Shown here: piece by piece, positions 1-7,848 of the stretch
How positions within the stretch are numbered: the first letter of the stretch is position 1
Layout of the letters: every line of letters starts with the position of its first letter
Source: Candidatus Binatus sp.
Lineage (GTDB): Bacteria > Desulfobacterota > Binatia > Binatales > Binataceae
Direction: 5' to 3'
Assembly (NCBI RefSeq): GCF_030646925.1
Contig: NZ_JAUSKL010000112.1
Location: 1 to 33,415, forward strand
Length of the DNA: 33,415 nt
The notes under the pieces: generated by a model
Told to the model about the DNA's origin: nothing
Databases searched by the model: none
What the model saw: the letters and a program-made list of their open reading frames with translations, nothing else
Position numbers and translations under genes: made by a program

Positions 1-2
1 GC

Positions 3-47
3 GAGCGCTATCTCACCACCGATCTCTTCCAGGCCGAGGGCATCTAG
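3..47 (+). CDS. C-terminal tail of an unidentified gene (cut by window edge)
   Basis: One frame stays open from the window edge and ends at a TAG at 45-47, giving a 14-residue tail that ends in LFQAEGI. It lies 42 bases before larE on the same strand, so it could be an operon partner of larE. The fragment is too short to identify; a Lar-pathway gene would be a guess from position only. Confidence 0.35.
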   Translation, partial: ERYLTTDLFQAEGI

Positions 48-89
48 GCTCGCTTGGTTCAACGAAGCTTCGACGTTTAGATTGTTAAG

Positions 90-929
90 ATGATAGCCGA
101 CGCCCTGCGAACCAAACTCGATCGTATGCGCGAAATCTTCGCGCCGATGCGGTCCGTCATCGTCGCATTCTCCGGCGGCGTCGATTCCACCTTCGTGCTC
201 AAAGTCGCGCACCAGACCATCGGCGATCGCGTGCTCGCGCTTACCACCACCTCGCCCACGATGCCCGCCGAAGATCGCGAGTCCGCGCTCACGATGGCCC
301 GATTGATCGGAGCGCGCCACCTCGTGCTCGAATCCAACGAACTCGAAATTCCCGGCTACGCGTCGAATCCGCTCAATCGATGCTACCTCTGCAAGCACAA
401 CCTCTTCACCGTGTGCGAGGCCAAGGCCGCCGAACTCGGCATTGACGTAATCGTGGACGGCCTCAACCTCGACGATCTGAACGATTATCGCCCTGGGATG
501 CAGGCCGCGTCCGAAAAACGCGTGCGCCATCCGCTGGTCGAAGCCGAATTGACCAAGGCCGAAATCCGCGAACTGTCGCGCGCGATGAACCTGCCGACCT
601 GGGATCGACCCGCGTCGCCGTGCCTCTCCTCGCGCTTCCCCTACGGCACCACGATTACGCCCGAGGCGCTCGCACAAGTCAGTGCAGGCGAGCAAATTCT
701 CCATGCGATGGGATTCCGCGTCGCCCGCGTGCGCTATCATGGCGACGTCGCGCGCATCGAACTCGAGCAACACGAGATGCCGCGAATTTTCGAGCCCGCC
801 AATCGCGACTACGTCGATCGCGAGTTCAAAAAAATCGGCTTCCGCTTCGTCACGATCGATTTGAAAGGCTTCCGCTCCGGCTCCCTGAACGAAGGCCTGG
901 TCCTAGCCTCCTCTCCTCCCAAACCCTGA
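90..929 (+). CDS. larE: ATP-dependent sacrificial sulfur transferase LarE
   Basis: This 279-residue protein belongs to the PP-loop ATPases that adenylate pyridinium dicarboxylate mononucleotide and insert sulfur during synthesis of the nickel-pincer nucleotide cofactor of lactate racemase-type enzymes. The PP-loop SGGVDST is at residues 28-34. Cys178, in PASPCLSSRFPYG, sits where sacrificial LarE enzymes carry the cysteine that donates its sulfur. A second pair, Cys98 and Cys101 (CYLC), is also present. Length and motif order fit the family. The start ATG has no strong Shine-Dalgarno, so a slightly different start is possible. No larA, larB or larC is visible in the window; they may lie upstream. 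The gene is convergent with the operon at 969-2618. Confidence 0.9.
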   Translation: MIADALRTKLDRMREIFAPMRSVIVAFSGGVDSTFVLKVAHQTIGDRVLALTTTSPTMPAEDRESALTMARLIGARHLVLESNELEIPGYASNPLNRCYLCKHNLFTVCEAKAAELGIDVIVDGLNLDDLNDYRPGMQAASEKRVRHPLVEAELTKAEIRELSRAMNLPTWDRPASPCLSSRFPYGTTITPEALAQVSAGEQILHAMGFRVARVRYHGDVARIELEQHEMPRIFEPANRDYVDREFKKIGFRFVTIDLKGFRSGSLNEGLVLASSPPKP

Positions 930-968
930 CCCCTCATCCTCTTGCCGCCCACGGCGCCGGATTCCTTT

Positions 969-1646
969 TCATTTCAGCGCGTCAAGACAGGCGTTCTCGA
1001 ACAACGTGAGAACCTCGATGTGTTTGTCAGTGCTCAGCGATGCTTCTGCGTAGTAGACGTTTTGCTCAAATTGGACGTTCTCACGACGATCCAATCGAAA
1101 TATTTGTGGAGCAAAGTTCGAATACTTGGTTTTATCGATCCAGAAATTAACGTTTATTAGCTCATACGGTGGCCTGATTTCCCACCATTCGTCCAGGTTG
1201 TCACTCATTGCAGCCCCGACGGAAGAGAGAAACGGAAACAGATCGCGTAAGGATTTTTCAAGACGTATTTCAAGCTGACTTGAGTGCGCAGTTCCCGGCC
1301 TTATTGGTTCGAGCTCAAGTTTGAATTGCTTACGAGCCCAACCCAGAATGTGGTCCAGAATAAGATCCGAGTCTTTTGTATTGGTGTGTGTTGCAACGCT
1401 TAGACCTGAGCGAAACACTTGAAAGTAGTCGATAGTGAATATTTCTCCGCTCAACGCTAATTTACCCAGCCTAAAAGTCATTCCCTTGTTTGGCTCAATC
1501 CCTGACAGTTCCGCGCTAGTCGGCAGCCCCTGGAATCCATATTGGGCAGCCAATGCAGCGCTTGCGTCTGGTAAATAGCCTAGATCTCCGCCGATCATAC
1601 GAAGGGCTCGCACGCTCTCTGCTCGCATTACCGAAAGAACCTTCAT
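969..1646 (-). CDS. Unknown protein, third gene of XRE-containing operon
   Basis: This 225-residue soluble protein has no signal peptide or membrane segment that I can see. I cannot name its family with confidence. Its pattern (an FxxG/dG-rich N-terminal half, then a C-terminal stretch with FRLDRRENVQF and NVYYAEASLSTDKH) recalls a recurrent group of phage- or island-associated hypothetical proteins, but this rests on memory only. Its ATG overlaps the TGA of the HTH gene by four bases (ATGA), which implies translational coupling. Base composition and codon use are clearly more AT-rich than in larE or the WS/DGAT gene, consistent with horizontal acquisition. It may be an effector or accessory partner of the HTH protein. 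Confidence 0.75.
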   Translation of the reverse strand: MKVLSVMRAESVRALRMIGGDLGYLPDASAALAAQYGFQGLPTSAELSGIEPNKGMTFRLGKLALSGEIFTIDYFQVFRSGLSVATHTNTKDSDLILDHILGWARKQFKLELEPIRPGTAHSSQLEIRLEKSLRDLFPFLSSVGAAMSDNLDEWWEIRPPYELINVNFWIDKTKYSNFAPQIFRLDRRENVQFEQNVYYAEASLSTDKHIEVLTLFENACLDALK

Positions 1647-2125
1647 GGGGTGACAATCGGGAACTTCCGATCCTCTGATGATTGTGCTGGTTGGAGAAAC
1701 GGTGGCATATTCACCGCAGGCTGCGGCGAGCGGCGGCCGCTCATACCCGCTTCTCCTCGATGGCTTGGTAGTATCTCCGATCTAAGTTCTGGTTCCCTAA
1801 TCAAATCGTCGACATCCACCACTGTCCCGTCTAACTTTAATACCGCTGCCATCCCAAGTAACAGGTCGCTCACTGTATCGAGGGTTAGGTTGCCGGGCGC
1901 ACCGAGCCATCGGGTAACCTGTTCAGGTTTGCGTCGTATGCGCCGCGCTAGATCACGTTTGGTGAATCCTTTTGTATCTTGCAGCAAGATGAATTTTCTC
2001 AGCACGAGTTGATGCAATTGGTGCTTAAGTTGTTCTCGGAAAAACGCAATCCGACTGAGCGGAATGGATTCCGAATCTAGATCACGGATTTCGGTCAAAA
2101 ACTGCGTCGGAGATATAGTCGGCAA
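1643..2125 (-). CDS. XRE-type helix-turn-helix protein, antitoxin-like
   Basis: This 160-residue protein has an XRE/HigA-like HTH at about residues 54-92: FTKRDLARRIRRKPEQVTRW, then LGAPGNLTLDTVSDLLLGM. That layout is typical of small regulators and antitoxins that read a dyad operator. The C-terminal 60 residues look disordered and basic or proline-rich. The best start is a TTG at 2123-2125 preceded by GGGGA; no in-frame ATG precedes the HTH. That start places the first 44 bases inside the upstream gene, and the stop overlaps the downstream ATG by four bases, so the three genes are tightly coupled. A likely operator is the dyad at 2609-2630. An antitoxin role is inferred, not shown. Confidence 0.8.
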   Translation of the reverse strand: MPTISPTQFLTEIRDLDSESIPLSRIAFFREQLKHQLHQLVLRKFILLQDTKGFTKRDLARRIRRKPEQVTRWLGAPGNLTLDTVSDLLLGMAAVLKLDGTVVDVDDLIREPELRSEILPSHRGEAGMSGRRSPQPAVNMPPFLQPAQSSEDRKFPIVTP

Positions 2126-2618
2126 AGTAGTTCCCCATCAAAGGTTGATACGTCGGAAAGAGGCGTCGCCACTCGATTGCGCAGCGAAGAATTGCATCTT
2201 GCCATTCTCTCGAACCGAATTGTTTTAGTTGAAGCCGAATCTCCCACGTAAGCGCGACAAATACGTCCTTTTCGGCAAAGCGCCCGAGAACTTGAATGCC
2301 GGGCTTCGGATCGACGCATCGTATGTCCCATACTTCGTCGCGCGGCGGTTGCAACTGGCTCATGTACGAAGACCCACCTCGCCGAGGGTCCCTAGCTACG
2401 ACAATTGGGTCTCTCCAGATGAACGCCAACAAATCGGCATGGGCACGACCACATCTGTACTCATCTTCGTCATCGGACCAAGGGCCCAAAATCTTCGAAT
2501 TCACATCTTCGGAAACATAAATTTCGCGCTTCTGCCTAACTCGAAAGATCGGCTGTAGCTTGAAAAGTCTGGCTGGCTCCGACTCGCACAGCCCTTGGAT
2601 TTCGGCCCGAATTGACAT
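2082..2618 (-). CDS. Unknown protein, first gene of XRE-containing operon
   Basis: This protein of about 178 residues is rich in charged and aromatic residues and has no membrane segment. A central stretch (KDVFVALTWEIRLQL, then CAIEWRRLFP) recalls small phage-encoded or toxin-like hypotheticals, but I do not recognise a catalytic motif. An ATG at 2616-2618 is used here; an in-frame TTG lies three codons upstream. The start region coincides with a perfect 22-base dyad and with a -10-like hexamer, so the true start could be further in. It is the head gene of the overlapping operon and has the same AT-rich composition as its partners. Gene order (unknown protein first, HTH second) resembles HigBA-type toxin-antitoxin loci. 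Confidence 0.7.
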   Translation of the reverse strand: MSIRAEIQGLCESEPARLFKLQPIFRVRQKREIYVSEDVNSKILGPWSDDEDEYRCGRAHADLLAFIWRDPIVVARDPRRGGSSYMSQLQPPRDEVWDIRCVDPKPGIQVLGRFAEKDVFVALTWEIRLQLKQFGSREWQDAILRCAIEWRRLFPTYQPLMGNYFADYISDAVFDRNP

Positions 2619-2630
2619 ATAAGTCAATTC
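2609..2630 (-). promoter_or_regulatory. Perfect 8-6-8 dyad at head of the XRE operon; candidate autoregulatory operator
   Basis: GAATTGAC and GTCAATTC are exact inverted repeats separated by ATATAA. On the minus strand a TTGACT at 2639-2644 is followed by 17 bases and TATATG at 2616-2621, a plausible sigma70-like promoter whose -10 box lies inside the dyad. An XRE repressor bound here would block the promoter. The -10 box also contains the ATG used for the first gene, so either this promoter or that start codon is wrong. Confidence 0.55.
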
Positions 2631-2897
2631 CGTCGAGCAGTCAACTGGTACGCTAGTCGCGTCCTGTCACGTTGGAGACCCGCAATGCGCTTGCGCATCT
2701 AACTTTGAAAACCATTGATCTGGGCATGAAGAGTTTTTAGAGCAGAATTAGACGGGATCAAGCAAGACTGACTCAATCTGACACTCCTAACCGCCATTTG
2801 CTAATGTTGCGATGAGCACGTCATCGGCCTGATATTTTTTTGGAGAGAGAGTCGAACCCGTGCGGCGACTGTCAGAGCGCCCGCGCCGACGCGACCC

Positions 2898-3197
2898 CTA
2901 GCTGCCGTAGTTGTAGCCGGGCTTTTCCGGATCGACGAAACCGCCCTTTCCATCAAATGCTGTCGAGCTATGGACGCGGCAGAACGACGAATATTGGCGC
3001 GAGCCAAATCCGTCGTCATAGAGGATGCTGCCCCGCACGTACATGATCGATTCGTCGCGCCGGATCTCCGCGCGCTCGCGCGCCCACAATTCCGCGTGCG
3101 CGATCGTTCCCGCAATTCACTTGAACGCGCCGCTCAGTTCCGACGCGAACGCGCGCAAACTCAACGCAATCGACACTGGCCTCGAGGGCAAGCGCAT
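2898..3197 (-). pseudogene. Small unknown gene interrupted by an in-frame TGA
   Basis: Thirteen bases downstream of the GNAT stop, an ATG at 3195-3197 opens a frame of 99 codons that is interrupted once, by TGA at codon 27, and continues in the same frame to a TAG at 2898-2900. The part after the stop (IAHAELWARERAEIRRDES, then YVRGSILYDDGFGSRQYSSF) reads like genuine protein, resembling C-terminal segments of hypothetical membrane-associated proteins. No good start codon follows the TGA except a TTG at 3087-3089. The simplest reading is a decayed gene or fragment. Read-through or selenocysteine is possible but unsupported. Confidence 0.35.
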
Positions 3198-3209
3198 CGC
3201 CGCGAAGTC

Positions 3210-3791
3210 CTACGCCGCGACGTGATCGTGAAAGCCCGCCACGTCGAACGTCATAATCAGCAGATCGCGCGAGCGCCCACTTCGATCCTCGACCCAATCC
3301 GTCAGCATCGCCTCGACCTGGAAGCCGAGCCGCTCGAAGGCCGCGCGCGCCGCGGTCTGATCGGTGGTCATCTGCGCGGTGATCTTCTTGAGCCCCAGCG
3401 AGCGCGCCAGATCGAAAACCTCAGCCGCGAGCCGGTGCCCAAGCCCCAGCCCGCGATATCGCGGCGACGCGTTGATGCGAATCTCGCCGACCCGCCGCGT
3501 CCATCGCGCCTGGTCCAGGTGCACGCTCGCGTACGCCGCGATCTCGCCGTCGATTTCCGCTAGCAGCGTGATCGTGTGGCCGTGCTTGATGTTATCGACC
3601 CATTGCTTCACCACGCTGCGATCGGTGATGTCGGTGCGCAGAAACAGCAGGTCGTCGGCGGGCAGGCTGGCGGCGAAGGCGAGCATCTTGTCCAGGTCGT
3701 TCGCTTCCATCAGGCGCAGCCGGGCGGTTTTATTGCCGCGCAGTTTCACCTCCTGCGGATACGGGCGATTGGTCTTGATTTGCTCGGCCAT
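3210..3791 (-). CDS. GNAT family N-acetyltransferase
   Basis: This 193-residue protein has the Gcn5-related acetyltransferase fold. Motif A, which binds the acetyl-CoA pyrophosphate, is seen at residues 111-119 (RYRGLGLGH), preceded by the strand VGEIRINAS. The typical C-terminal AARAAFERLGF element is present at about 147-157. It should transfer an acetyl group from acetyl-CoA to an amine; the substrate (small molecule, protein N-terminus or antibiotic) cannot be told. The ATG at 3789-3791 has GGAGG nine bases upstream on the minus strand. It is transcribed away from the WS/DGAT gene, and its high GC matches that gene rather than the AT-rich operon. Confidence 0.85.
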   Translation of the reverse strand: MAEQIKTNRPYPQEVKLRGNKTARLRLMEANDLDKMLAFAASLPADDLLFLRTDITDRSVVKQWVDNIKHGHTITLLAEIDGEIAAYASVHLDQARWTRRVGEIRINASPRYRGLGLGHRLAAEVFDLARSLGLKKITAQMTTDQTAARAAFERLGFQVEAMLTDWVEDRSGRSRDLLIMTFDVAGFHDHVAA

Positions 3792-4074
3792 CGGATTTCC
3801 TCCCTCGATTCTGCCCCCCGCAGGCGACCGCTATCCTTGCGCAGCCGCGCCGATCCGGCAAGCGCCACGAGGATTCCTCGCGAGCCTCATCCCAAACCTT
3901 TCAATGATCCATGTCTGCTTGCACTACCAGCGCGAACCGCGTCAATGTCTTCTATTGCGCAAGCGCCCGTTGGTCCCGATTTTCTTCATCGCCGAGCAGG
4001 GCGCGAGGCCGCGTTTTGCGCGCGACGCATCGGTAGTTGAATCAATCTGATGCGTCTCGAAAGGTGAGCTGATC

Positions 4075-5610
4075 ATGGCCGGAAAAAACAAAGCCGCTTC
4101 GAGCTATCGCCTCTCGACCCAGGACTCGACCTTCATCTACGGCGAGTCGAACAACGGACCCTTGCACATCGGTTCAGTCTCCATGTTCCAGGGCCGCATC
4201 GATTTCCACGGCTTGCTCGGCCATATCGAGGAGCGAATCCACCTGATCCCGCGCTACCGGCAGCGCCTGGCCGAGGTCCCATTCAACGTCGCGCACCCGA
4301 TGATGGAGGACGACCCCGAATTTTCGGTCGAGCGCCATGCCATCCGCCATGAGCTGGACGACGGCCTCACAGAGGCCGAAGCGTTCGCGGAAATGATGGA
4401 GGTGTTCCAGAAGCCGCTCGATCGCGCGCGGCCGCTCTGGGAAATCCACAGCTACGAGAACATGCCCGGCAATCGCACCGCGATTTTGTGGAAGGTTCAT
4501 CACTGCCTGGTGGACGGAGTCTCTGGCGTCGAGCTGCTGAAAGTGATGTACGATTTCCGCGCCGAGCCCGAGGACATCCCGCAACCCTCGCAGCCGTGGG
4601 TCGCCGCCGCGCCGTCGAGCAGTATTCGCCGTTTTGCCGAAGCGGTCCGCGATCAGATTTCGACCACCGTCAATTCAACGATCACCGCCGCAGTGCAGGC
4701 AATCGAGGAGCCGGCGGCAGTCGCGGAACGCGCGCGGATGCTCGGCGAAGCGATGCGCTTGATGACCGAATTGATGACGCGCCGAATCGTCGCGACGCCG
4801 TGGAACTCGACGCCCGTCACCCAGGAACGCGCCGTCGCGTGGTCGAAGCAATCGTTCGCCGATTTCCGCGCGATCCGATCCGCCTTCGGCGGCTCGGTCA
4901 ACGACGTGGTGCTCACGATGCTCACCGAAGGCGCGGCGCGCTACCTCGCGCATCACGGCTACGCGGTCGAGGGACAGCAGCTTTGCATCGGATGCCCGGT
5001 GAACGTGCGCCATAGGGAGGAACGCGGAGCGCTCGGCAATCGCGTCTCGATGATGTTTCCCACCGCGCCCGCCGCGCCGATGGACGTCGTCGAACGCCTC
5101 AAATTGATTCACGAGGAAACCGAGCGCATCAAGTCCGCCGGTCTCGCGCAGGCGCTCGAAACGGTGATGACGCTCGGCGATGCAATTCCGCCGGGACTGA
5201 TCGGGCCGGCCTCGCGCGCTGCGATGCTGGCGATGGATGCCGCGGGCGCGTTCGCGAAGTGGTCGCGCTGGACGCCGAATCCCAATGGCTTCAACCTGCC
5301 GCCGATCGGAATCAATTTTATCGCGACCAACGTGCCCGGCGTGCAGGTCCAGCAGTACTTGAACGGCCACCTCTGCCTCGACATGATTCCGCTGATACCG
5401 CTCGGCGCGACGATGGGCTACGGCGTCGCGATCGTCAGTTACTTCCGCAATTTGTATTTCGGCATGATGGGCGAGCCGCGCGTGATGCCCGACGTCGCGC
5501 TGATGAAGGAATTTGTCGATGAAGCGTTCGCCGAATTGAAAGAGCGCTGCGCGGACGCGTCGCAGGCAACTGTCGCGCAGATGAAAGGCAGCGAATCGGC
5601 GAACGCCTGA
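4075..5610 (+). CDS. Wax ester synthase/diacylglycerol acyltransferase (WS/DGAT family)
   Basis: This 511-residue protein is of the bacterial WS/DGAT family, which esterifies acyl-CoA with long-chain alcohols or diacylglycerol to make storage lipids. The catalytic HHxxxDG motif is at residues 142-148 (HHCLVDG). PLWE is at 120-123, and the conserved GSVNDVVLT element and the C-terminal NVPG segment are present. Length is at the upper end of the family. The ATG follows a GAAAGG Shine-Dalgarno. tag follows 10 bases downstream. The family makes wax esters or triacylglycerols in actinobacteria and some proteobacteria; some members have other acyl acceptors, so the product is not certain. Confidence 0.88.
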   Translation: MAGKNKAASSYRLSTQDSTFIYGESNNGPLHIGSVSMFQGRIDFHGLLGHIEERIHLIPRYRQRLAEVPFNVAHPMMEDDPEFSVERHAIRHELDDGLTEAEAFAEMMEVFQKPLDRARPLWEIHSYENMPGNRTAILWKVHHCLVDGVSGVELLKVMYDFRAEPEDIPQPSQPWVAAAPSSSIRRFAEAVRDQISTTVNSTITAAVQAIEEPAAVAERARMLGEAMRLMTELMTRRIVATPWNSTPVTQERAVAWSKQSFADFRAIRSAFGGSVNDVVLTMLTEGAARYLAHHGYAVEGQQLCIGCPVNVRHREERGALGNRVSMMFPTAPAAPMDVVERLKLIHEETERIKSAGLAQALETVMTLGDAIPPGLIGPASRAAMLAMDAAGAFAKWSRWTPNPNGFNLPPIGINFIATNVPGVQVQQYLNGHLCLDMIPLIPLGATMGYGVAIVSYFRNLYFGMMGEPRVMPDVALMKEFVDEAFAELKERCADASQATVAQMKGSESANA

Positions 5611-5620
5611 AGAACTCGCG

Positions 5621-6217
5621 ATGGGTGCGGCGAAGGCGGCAGATGCGGCGGTGCGATGCGGATGGGCGCGCAACGACCTCGCGATTCGTTATCACGACGA
5701 AGAATGGGGCGTGCCCCTGCACGACGATCGGATGTGGTTCGAGGCGCTGGTGCTTGACGGCGCGCAAGCCGGCCTTAGCTGGGACACGATTCTTCGCAAG
5801 CGCGAAACTTATCGCATCGCATTCCGGGGATTCGATCCGGCGAAGGTAGCCAGGTTCGGCGATCGCGACATCGCGCGACTCCTCGCCGACCAGGGAATCA
5901 TCCGCAACCGGCTCAAGGTCGCGTCGGCAATTACCAATGCGAAGGCCTTCCTCGCGTTACAAAAGGAGTTCGGCAGTTTCGACGCGTACATCTGGCAGCT
6001 CGCGGGCGGGCGGCCGCGAATCAATTCGTGGCGCGAGATCGGGCAGGTACCGGCGCGCACCTCAGAATCGGACGCGCTCAGCAAGGCGCTGATCGCGCGC
6101 GGCTTCAAGTTCGTCGGCTCGACTATCTGCTACGCGCTGATGCAGGCGACCGGCATCGTGAACGATCACATGGTCGATTGCTTCCGCTACCGCCAGGTCT
6201 TAAAGCTCCGCCGCTAG
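5621..6217 (+). CDS. tag: DNA-3-methyladenine glycosylase I
   Basis: This 198-residue base-excision repair enzyme removes 3-methyladenine from alkylated DNA. The family zinc ligands are all visible: Cys13 and His25 in the N-terminal RCGWA and RYHDEEWG segments, and His183 and Cys187 in NDHMVDCFRY. The FEALVLDGAQAGLSW segment (residues 40-54) carries the conserved Glu41 and base-pocket residues. Length is close to E. coli Tag. It starts 10 bases after the WS/DGAT stop and is probably co-transcribed with it, though no functional link is evident. Confidence 0.93.
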   Translation: MGAAKAADAAVRCGWARNDLAIRYHDEEWGVPLHDDRMWFEALVLDGAQAGLSWDTILRKRETYRIAFRGFDPAKVARFGDRDIARLLADQGIIRNRLKVASAITNAKAFLALQKEFGSFDAYIWQLAGGRPRINSWREIGQVPARTSESDALSKALIARGFKFVGSTICYALMQATGIVNDHMVDCFRYRQVLKLRR

Positions 6218-6298
6218 CGATCGAACTTCACCACGCCGCGCCAATGTGACGCATAGAAAGGGCGCGGACCAGACAATCCGGCTCTCGAAACTTTCGCG

Positions 6299-6721
6299 CT
6301 AGAGCACGTCTTTTATCAGGGAAATCGGGAAACTCGCGACGTTATGCCAGTCGCGCGAACCTACGACCCGAAAGAACAGATTCAAACTCAGCTTGTCATA
6401 CACTGGGAGCCCAAGAACACTCGCAACTATTCGGTGATTCGGTTGTGTAAATTCCCATTGAGCCACATTCTCCAGCAGCGTTGAACCCGCACGATTTTCC
6501 ACAGTGATCCTCTGCTCGAATATGACTCCTGCATCAGCCGACTCCTCTTGCCATAGACTTAAGGCCGACCATGCGATCGGCAAGGAAAAGTTCGGCGGTA
6601 CGGCGCTCCCCGGCGGGAGCTTGTAGTGAACCTCTTGCAATACCGCGATCAAAGATAGACTGTTGGTTGTCTGGTCAATCAGAACTTTTTCGCACGGCGC
6701 AAATATCAGCAGTTTTGGCAT
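6299..6721 (-). CDS. DUF6941-like hypothetical protein
   Basis: This 140-residue protein begins with MPKLLIFAPCEKVLIDQ and continues with a Ser-Leu-Ile-rich strand. That opening matches my memory of the DUF6941 family, beta-rich proteins of unknown function with an xxCEKVixD start. No signal peptide or membrane segment is seen. It is the last gene of a three-gene minus-strand operon, six bases after the zinc-ribbon gene, without a strong Shine-Dalgarno, so it may depend on translation of the upstream gene. The family assignment is moderately sure; the function is unknown. Confidence 0.75.
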   Translation of the reverse strand: MPKLLIFAPCEKVLIDQTTNSLSLIAVLQEVHYKLPPGSAVPPNFSLPIAWSALSLWQEESADAGVIFEQRITVENRAGSTLLENVAQWEFTQPNHRIVASVLGLPVYDKLSLNLFFRVVGSRDWHNVASFPISLIKDVL

Positions 6722-6727
6722 TTTGTT

Positions 6728-7087
6728 TCAGGCAGGGATTTTGGGGCGTAGATCATTGCTCGCTGCCTCGCGCACGGGGGCCTCGAGCACGGTCGGTGGT
6801 GGACCGGGTCTATTAACTCCCGCAGCTTCAATTGTCTTATCTGCTGAAACGTTCTGCGCAGCCAGCCTCGAGAGCTGGCGCAGCACATCCCAATCGGGCG
6901 GAGGAGGAGTGTAGTCGCTGAACCATCGCGCGCCACTTGCGATCCATCGGTCGCGCAGAGCTTCCCAACTTCGAGTTAGGTCATGATATCCAAACTCGGT
7001 CCCGCAGCAGGTGCAGATGCTGTAATCCGCTGGCGGATCCGCGAGCGCATCATAACCGCACACCGGACAAAAGTAAGTCGCTTTCAT
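6728..7087 (-). CDS. Zinc-ribbon protein, middle gene of toxin-like operon
   Basis: This 119-residue protein carries an N-terminal zinc ribbon with Cys7 and Cys10 (FCPVCGYD) and Cys25 and Cys28 (SICTCCGTEFGYHD). A short conserved helix (SWEALRDRWIASGARWF) follows, then a proline-rich, probably flexible tail. This is a recurrent small family of unknown function, often found near toxin or immunity genes in my recollection. ATG at 7085-7087 is preferred over an upstream GTG because GGAG lies eight bases before it and because it forms an ATGA overlap with the stop of the upstream gene. The arrangement would suit an immunity or antitoxin protein, but that is inference. Confidence 0.75.
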   Translation of the reverse strand: MKATYFCPVCGYDALADPPADYSICTCCGTEFGYHDLTRSWEALRDRWIASGARWFSDYTPPPPDWDVLRQLSRLAAQNVSADKTIEAAGVNRPGPPPTVLEAPVREAASNDLRPKIPA

Positions 7088-7401
7088 TTTCCACACTCCA
7101 CCTGAAAGTACCTCAGGTTGCCGCTAAATCCATGCCAGCTTCTCTCAGGCTTGTAAAATGTTTTAATCACTCCGTCTGGCCGCATAACTGCAAAAAAGTC
7201 GGTGGCGCGATCGTATCGAATCGTATCACCATTGCCCAATCTCACGCATTCGACCATCGTGACGACGAGCGCAGCATTCAGAAATCCAATTGCCATTTGC
7301 TCGTATTCCGTCGCCGTCGCAGTACCACAATCACGGCCGTGCGCCTGGAAGTGATCTGCTCGTTTCGCCGCATCGGCGAAGCCAGTTGCAACGATGCCCA
7401 C
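7084..7401 (-). CDS. Small protein resembling the nuclease tip of polymorphic toxins
   Basis: This 105-residue frame matches, from memory, the C-terminal domain of many RHS/CDI-type polymorphic toxins of the BECR (barnase-EndoU-colicin-RelE) nuclease type. The pattern is HFQAHG, then TEYEQMAIGFLN, then NGDTIRYDRATDFFAV, then DGVIKTFYKP. His17, His21, Arg62, Asp64 and Lys84 are candidate functional residues. It starts at GTG 7399-7401, where the frame opens only 14 codons after an in-frame TAG, so it is a free-standing module or a remnant detached from a larger toxin. Its TGA overlaps the next gene's ATG by four bases. The nuclease role is inferred. Confidence 0.6.
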   Translation of the reverse strand: MGIVATGFADAAKRADHFQAHGRDCGTATATEYEQMAIGFLNAALVVTMVECVRLGNGDTIRYDRATDFFAVMRPDGVIKTFYKPERSWHGFSGNLRYFQVECGK

Positions 7402-7584
7402 GAGGTGTAATCGCGTCCCCCCTCCGAAGCCGAGAAAGCTCTACCACGGGTCATGTTATTAAGATAGCAGCTTGTCCCCACGTAAGTTGATTGTACACTA
7501 CTACAGTAGGAAACTTGAAGAGGCTTAGAACTGCAGATCGACTTCCCATTTTCAAGCTCGTCCGGAAGTCTACTACATTCTCGG

Positions 7585-7848
7585 CTACGGCAGTTCGCTC
7601 CTGCGCGGATGCTCTCCTGGCATATCGGCCAGTTCATCGTAAAACTCCGCCGTCTCCGGTATCGGTCCCGGCAATCCCAGTCCCATGATGATCGGCTGCG
7701 CGGCCTTCCACGCCGCTCTGCTTTCCCATCGCGCGACCCCGAAATATTGCTCCGGATTTTTGTGGCTATGAATCAGGAAGCTGCCGTACGCGCCCTGGCA
7801 ATGCGATTGAATCTGATGCGTCCCCTGTTTCCAGTGCTCGATGAAGCC
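7585..7848 (-). pseudogene. 5'-truncated antibiotic-biosynthesis-monooxygenase-like gene
   Basis: On the minus strand a frame of about 87 codons reads GFIEHWKQGTHQIQ, then AYGSFLIHSHKNPEQYFGVA, RWESRAAWKAAQPIIMG and ETAEFYDELADMPGE, and stops at a TAG at 7585-7587. This looks like a small ABM-fold (ferredoxin-like dimeric alpha-beta barrel) monooxygenase missing its first 10 to 20 residues. Immediately upstream, where the first beta strand and start codon should be, two palindromes begin. The simplest explanation is interruption by a palindromic repeat element, leaving a dead remnant. Confidence 0.55.

Noticed and set aside
2838-2880. Minus-strand GGGTTCGACTCTCTCTCC resembling the T-arm and acceptor of a tRNA-Ser
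   Set aside because: The spacing from the T-loop to the acceptor end is about four bases short, the T-stem does not pair, and no anticodon arm is visible upstream; at most a remnant, and not enough to call.
7278-7637. 119-codon minus-strand frame overlapping the toxin-like gene
   Set aside because: It has no recognisable domain and conflicts with the better supported 105-residue frame; Cys/Ser/Arg-rich content looks non-coding.
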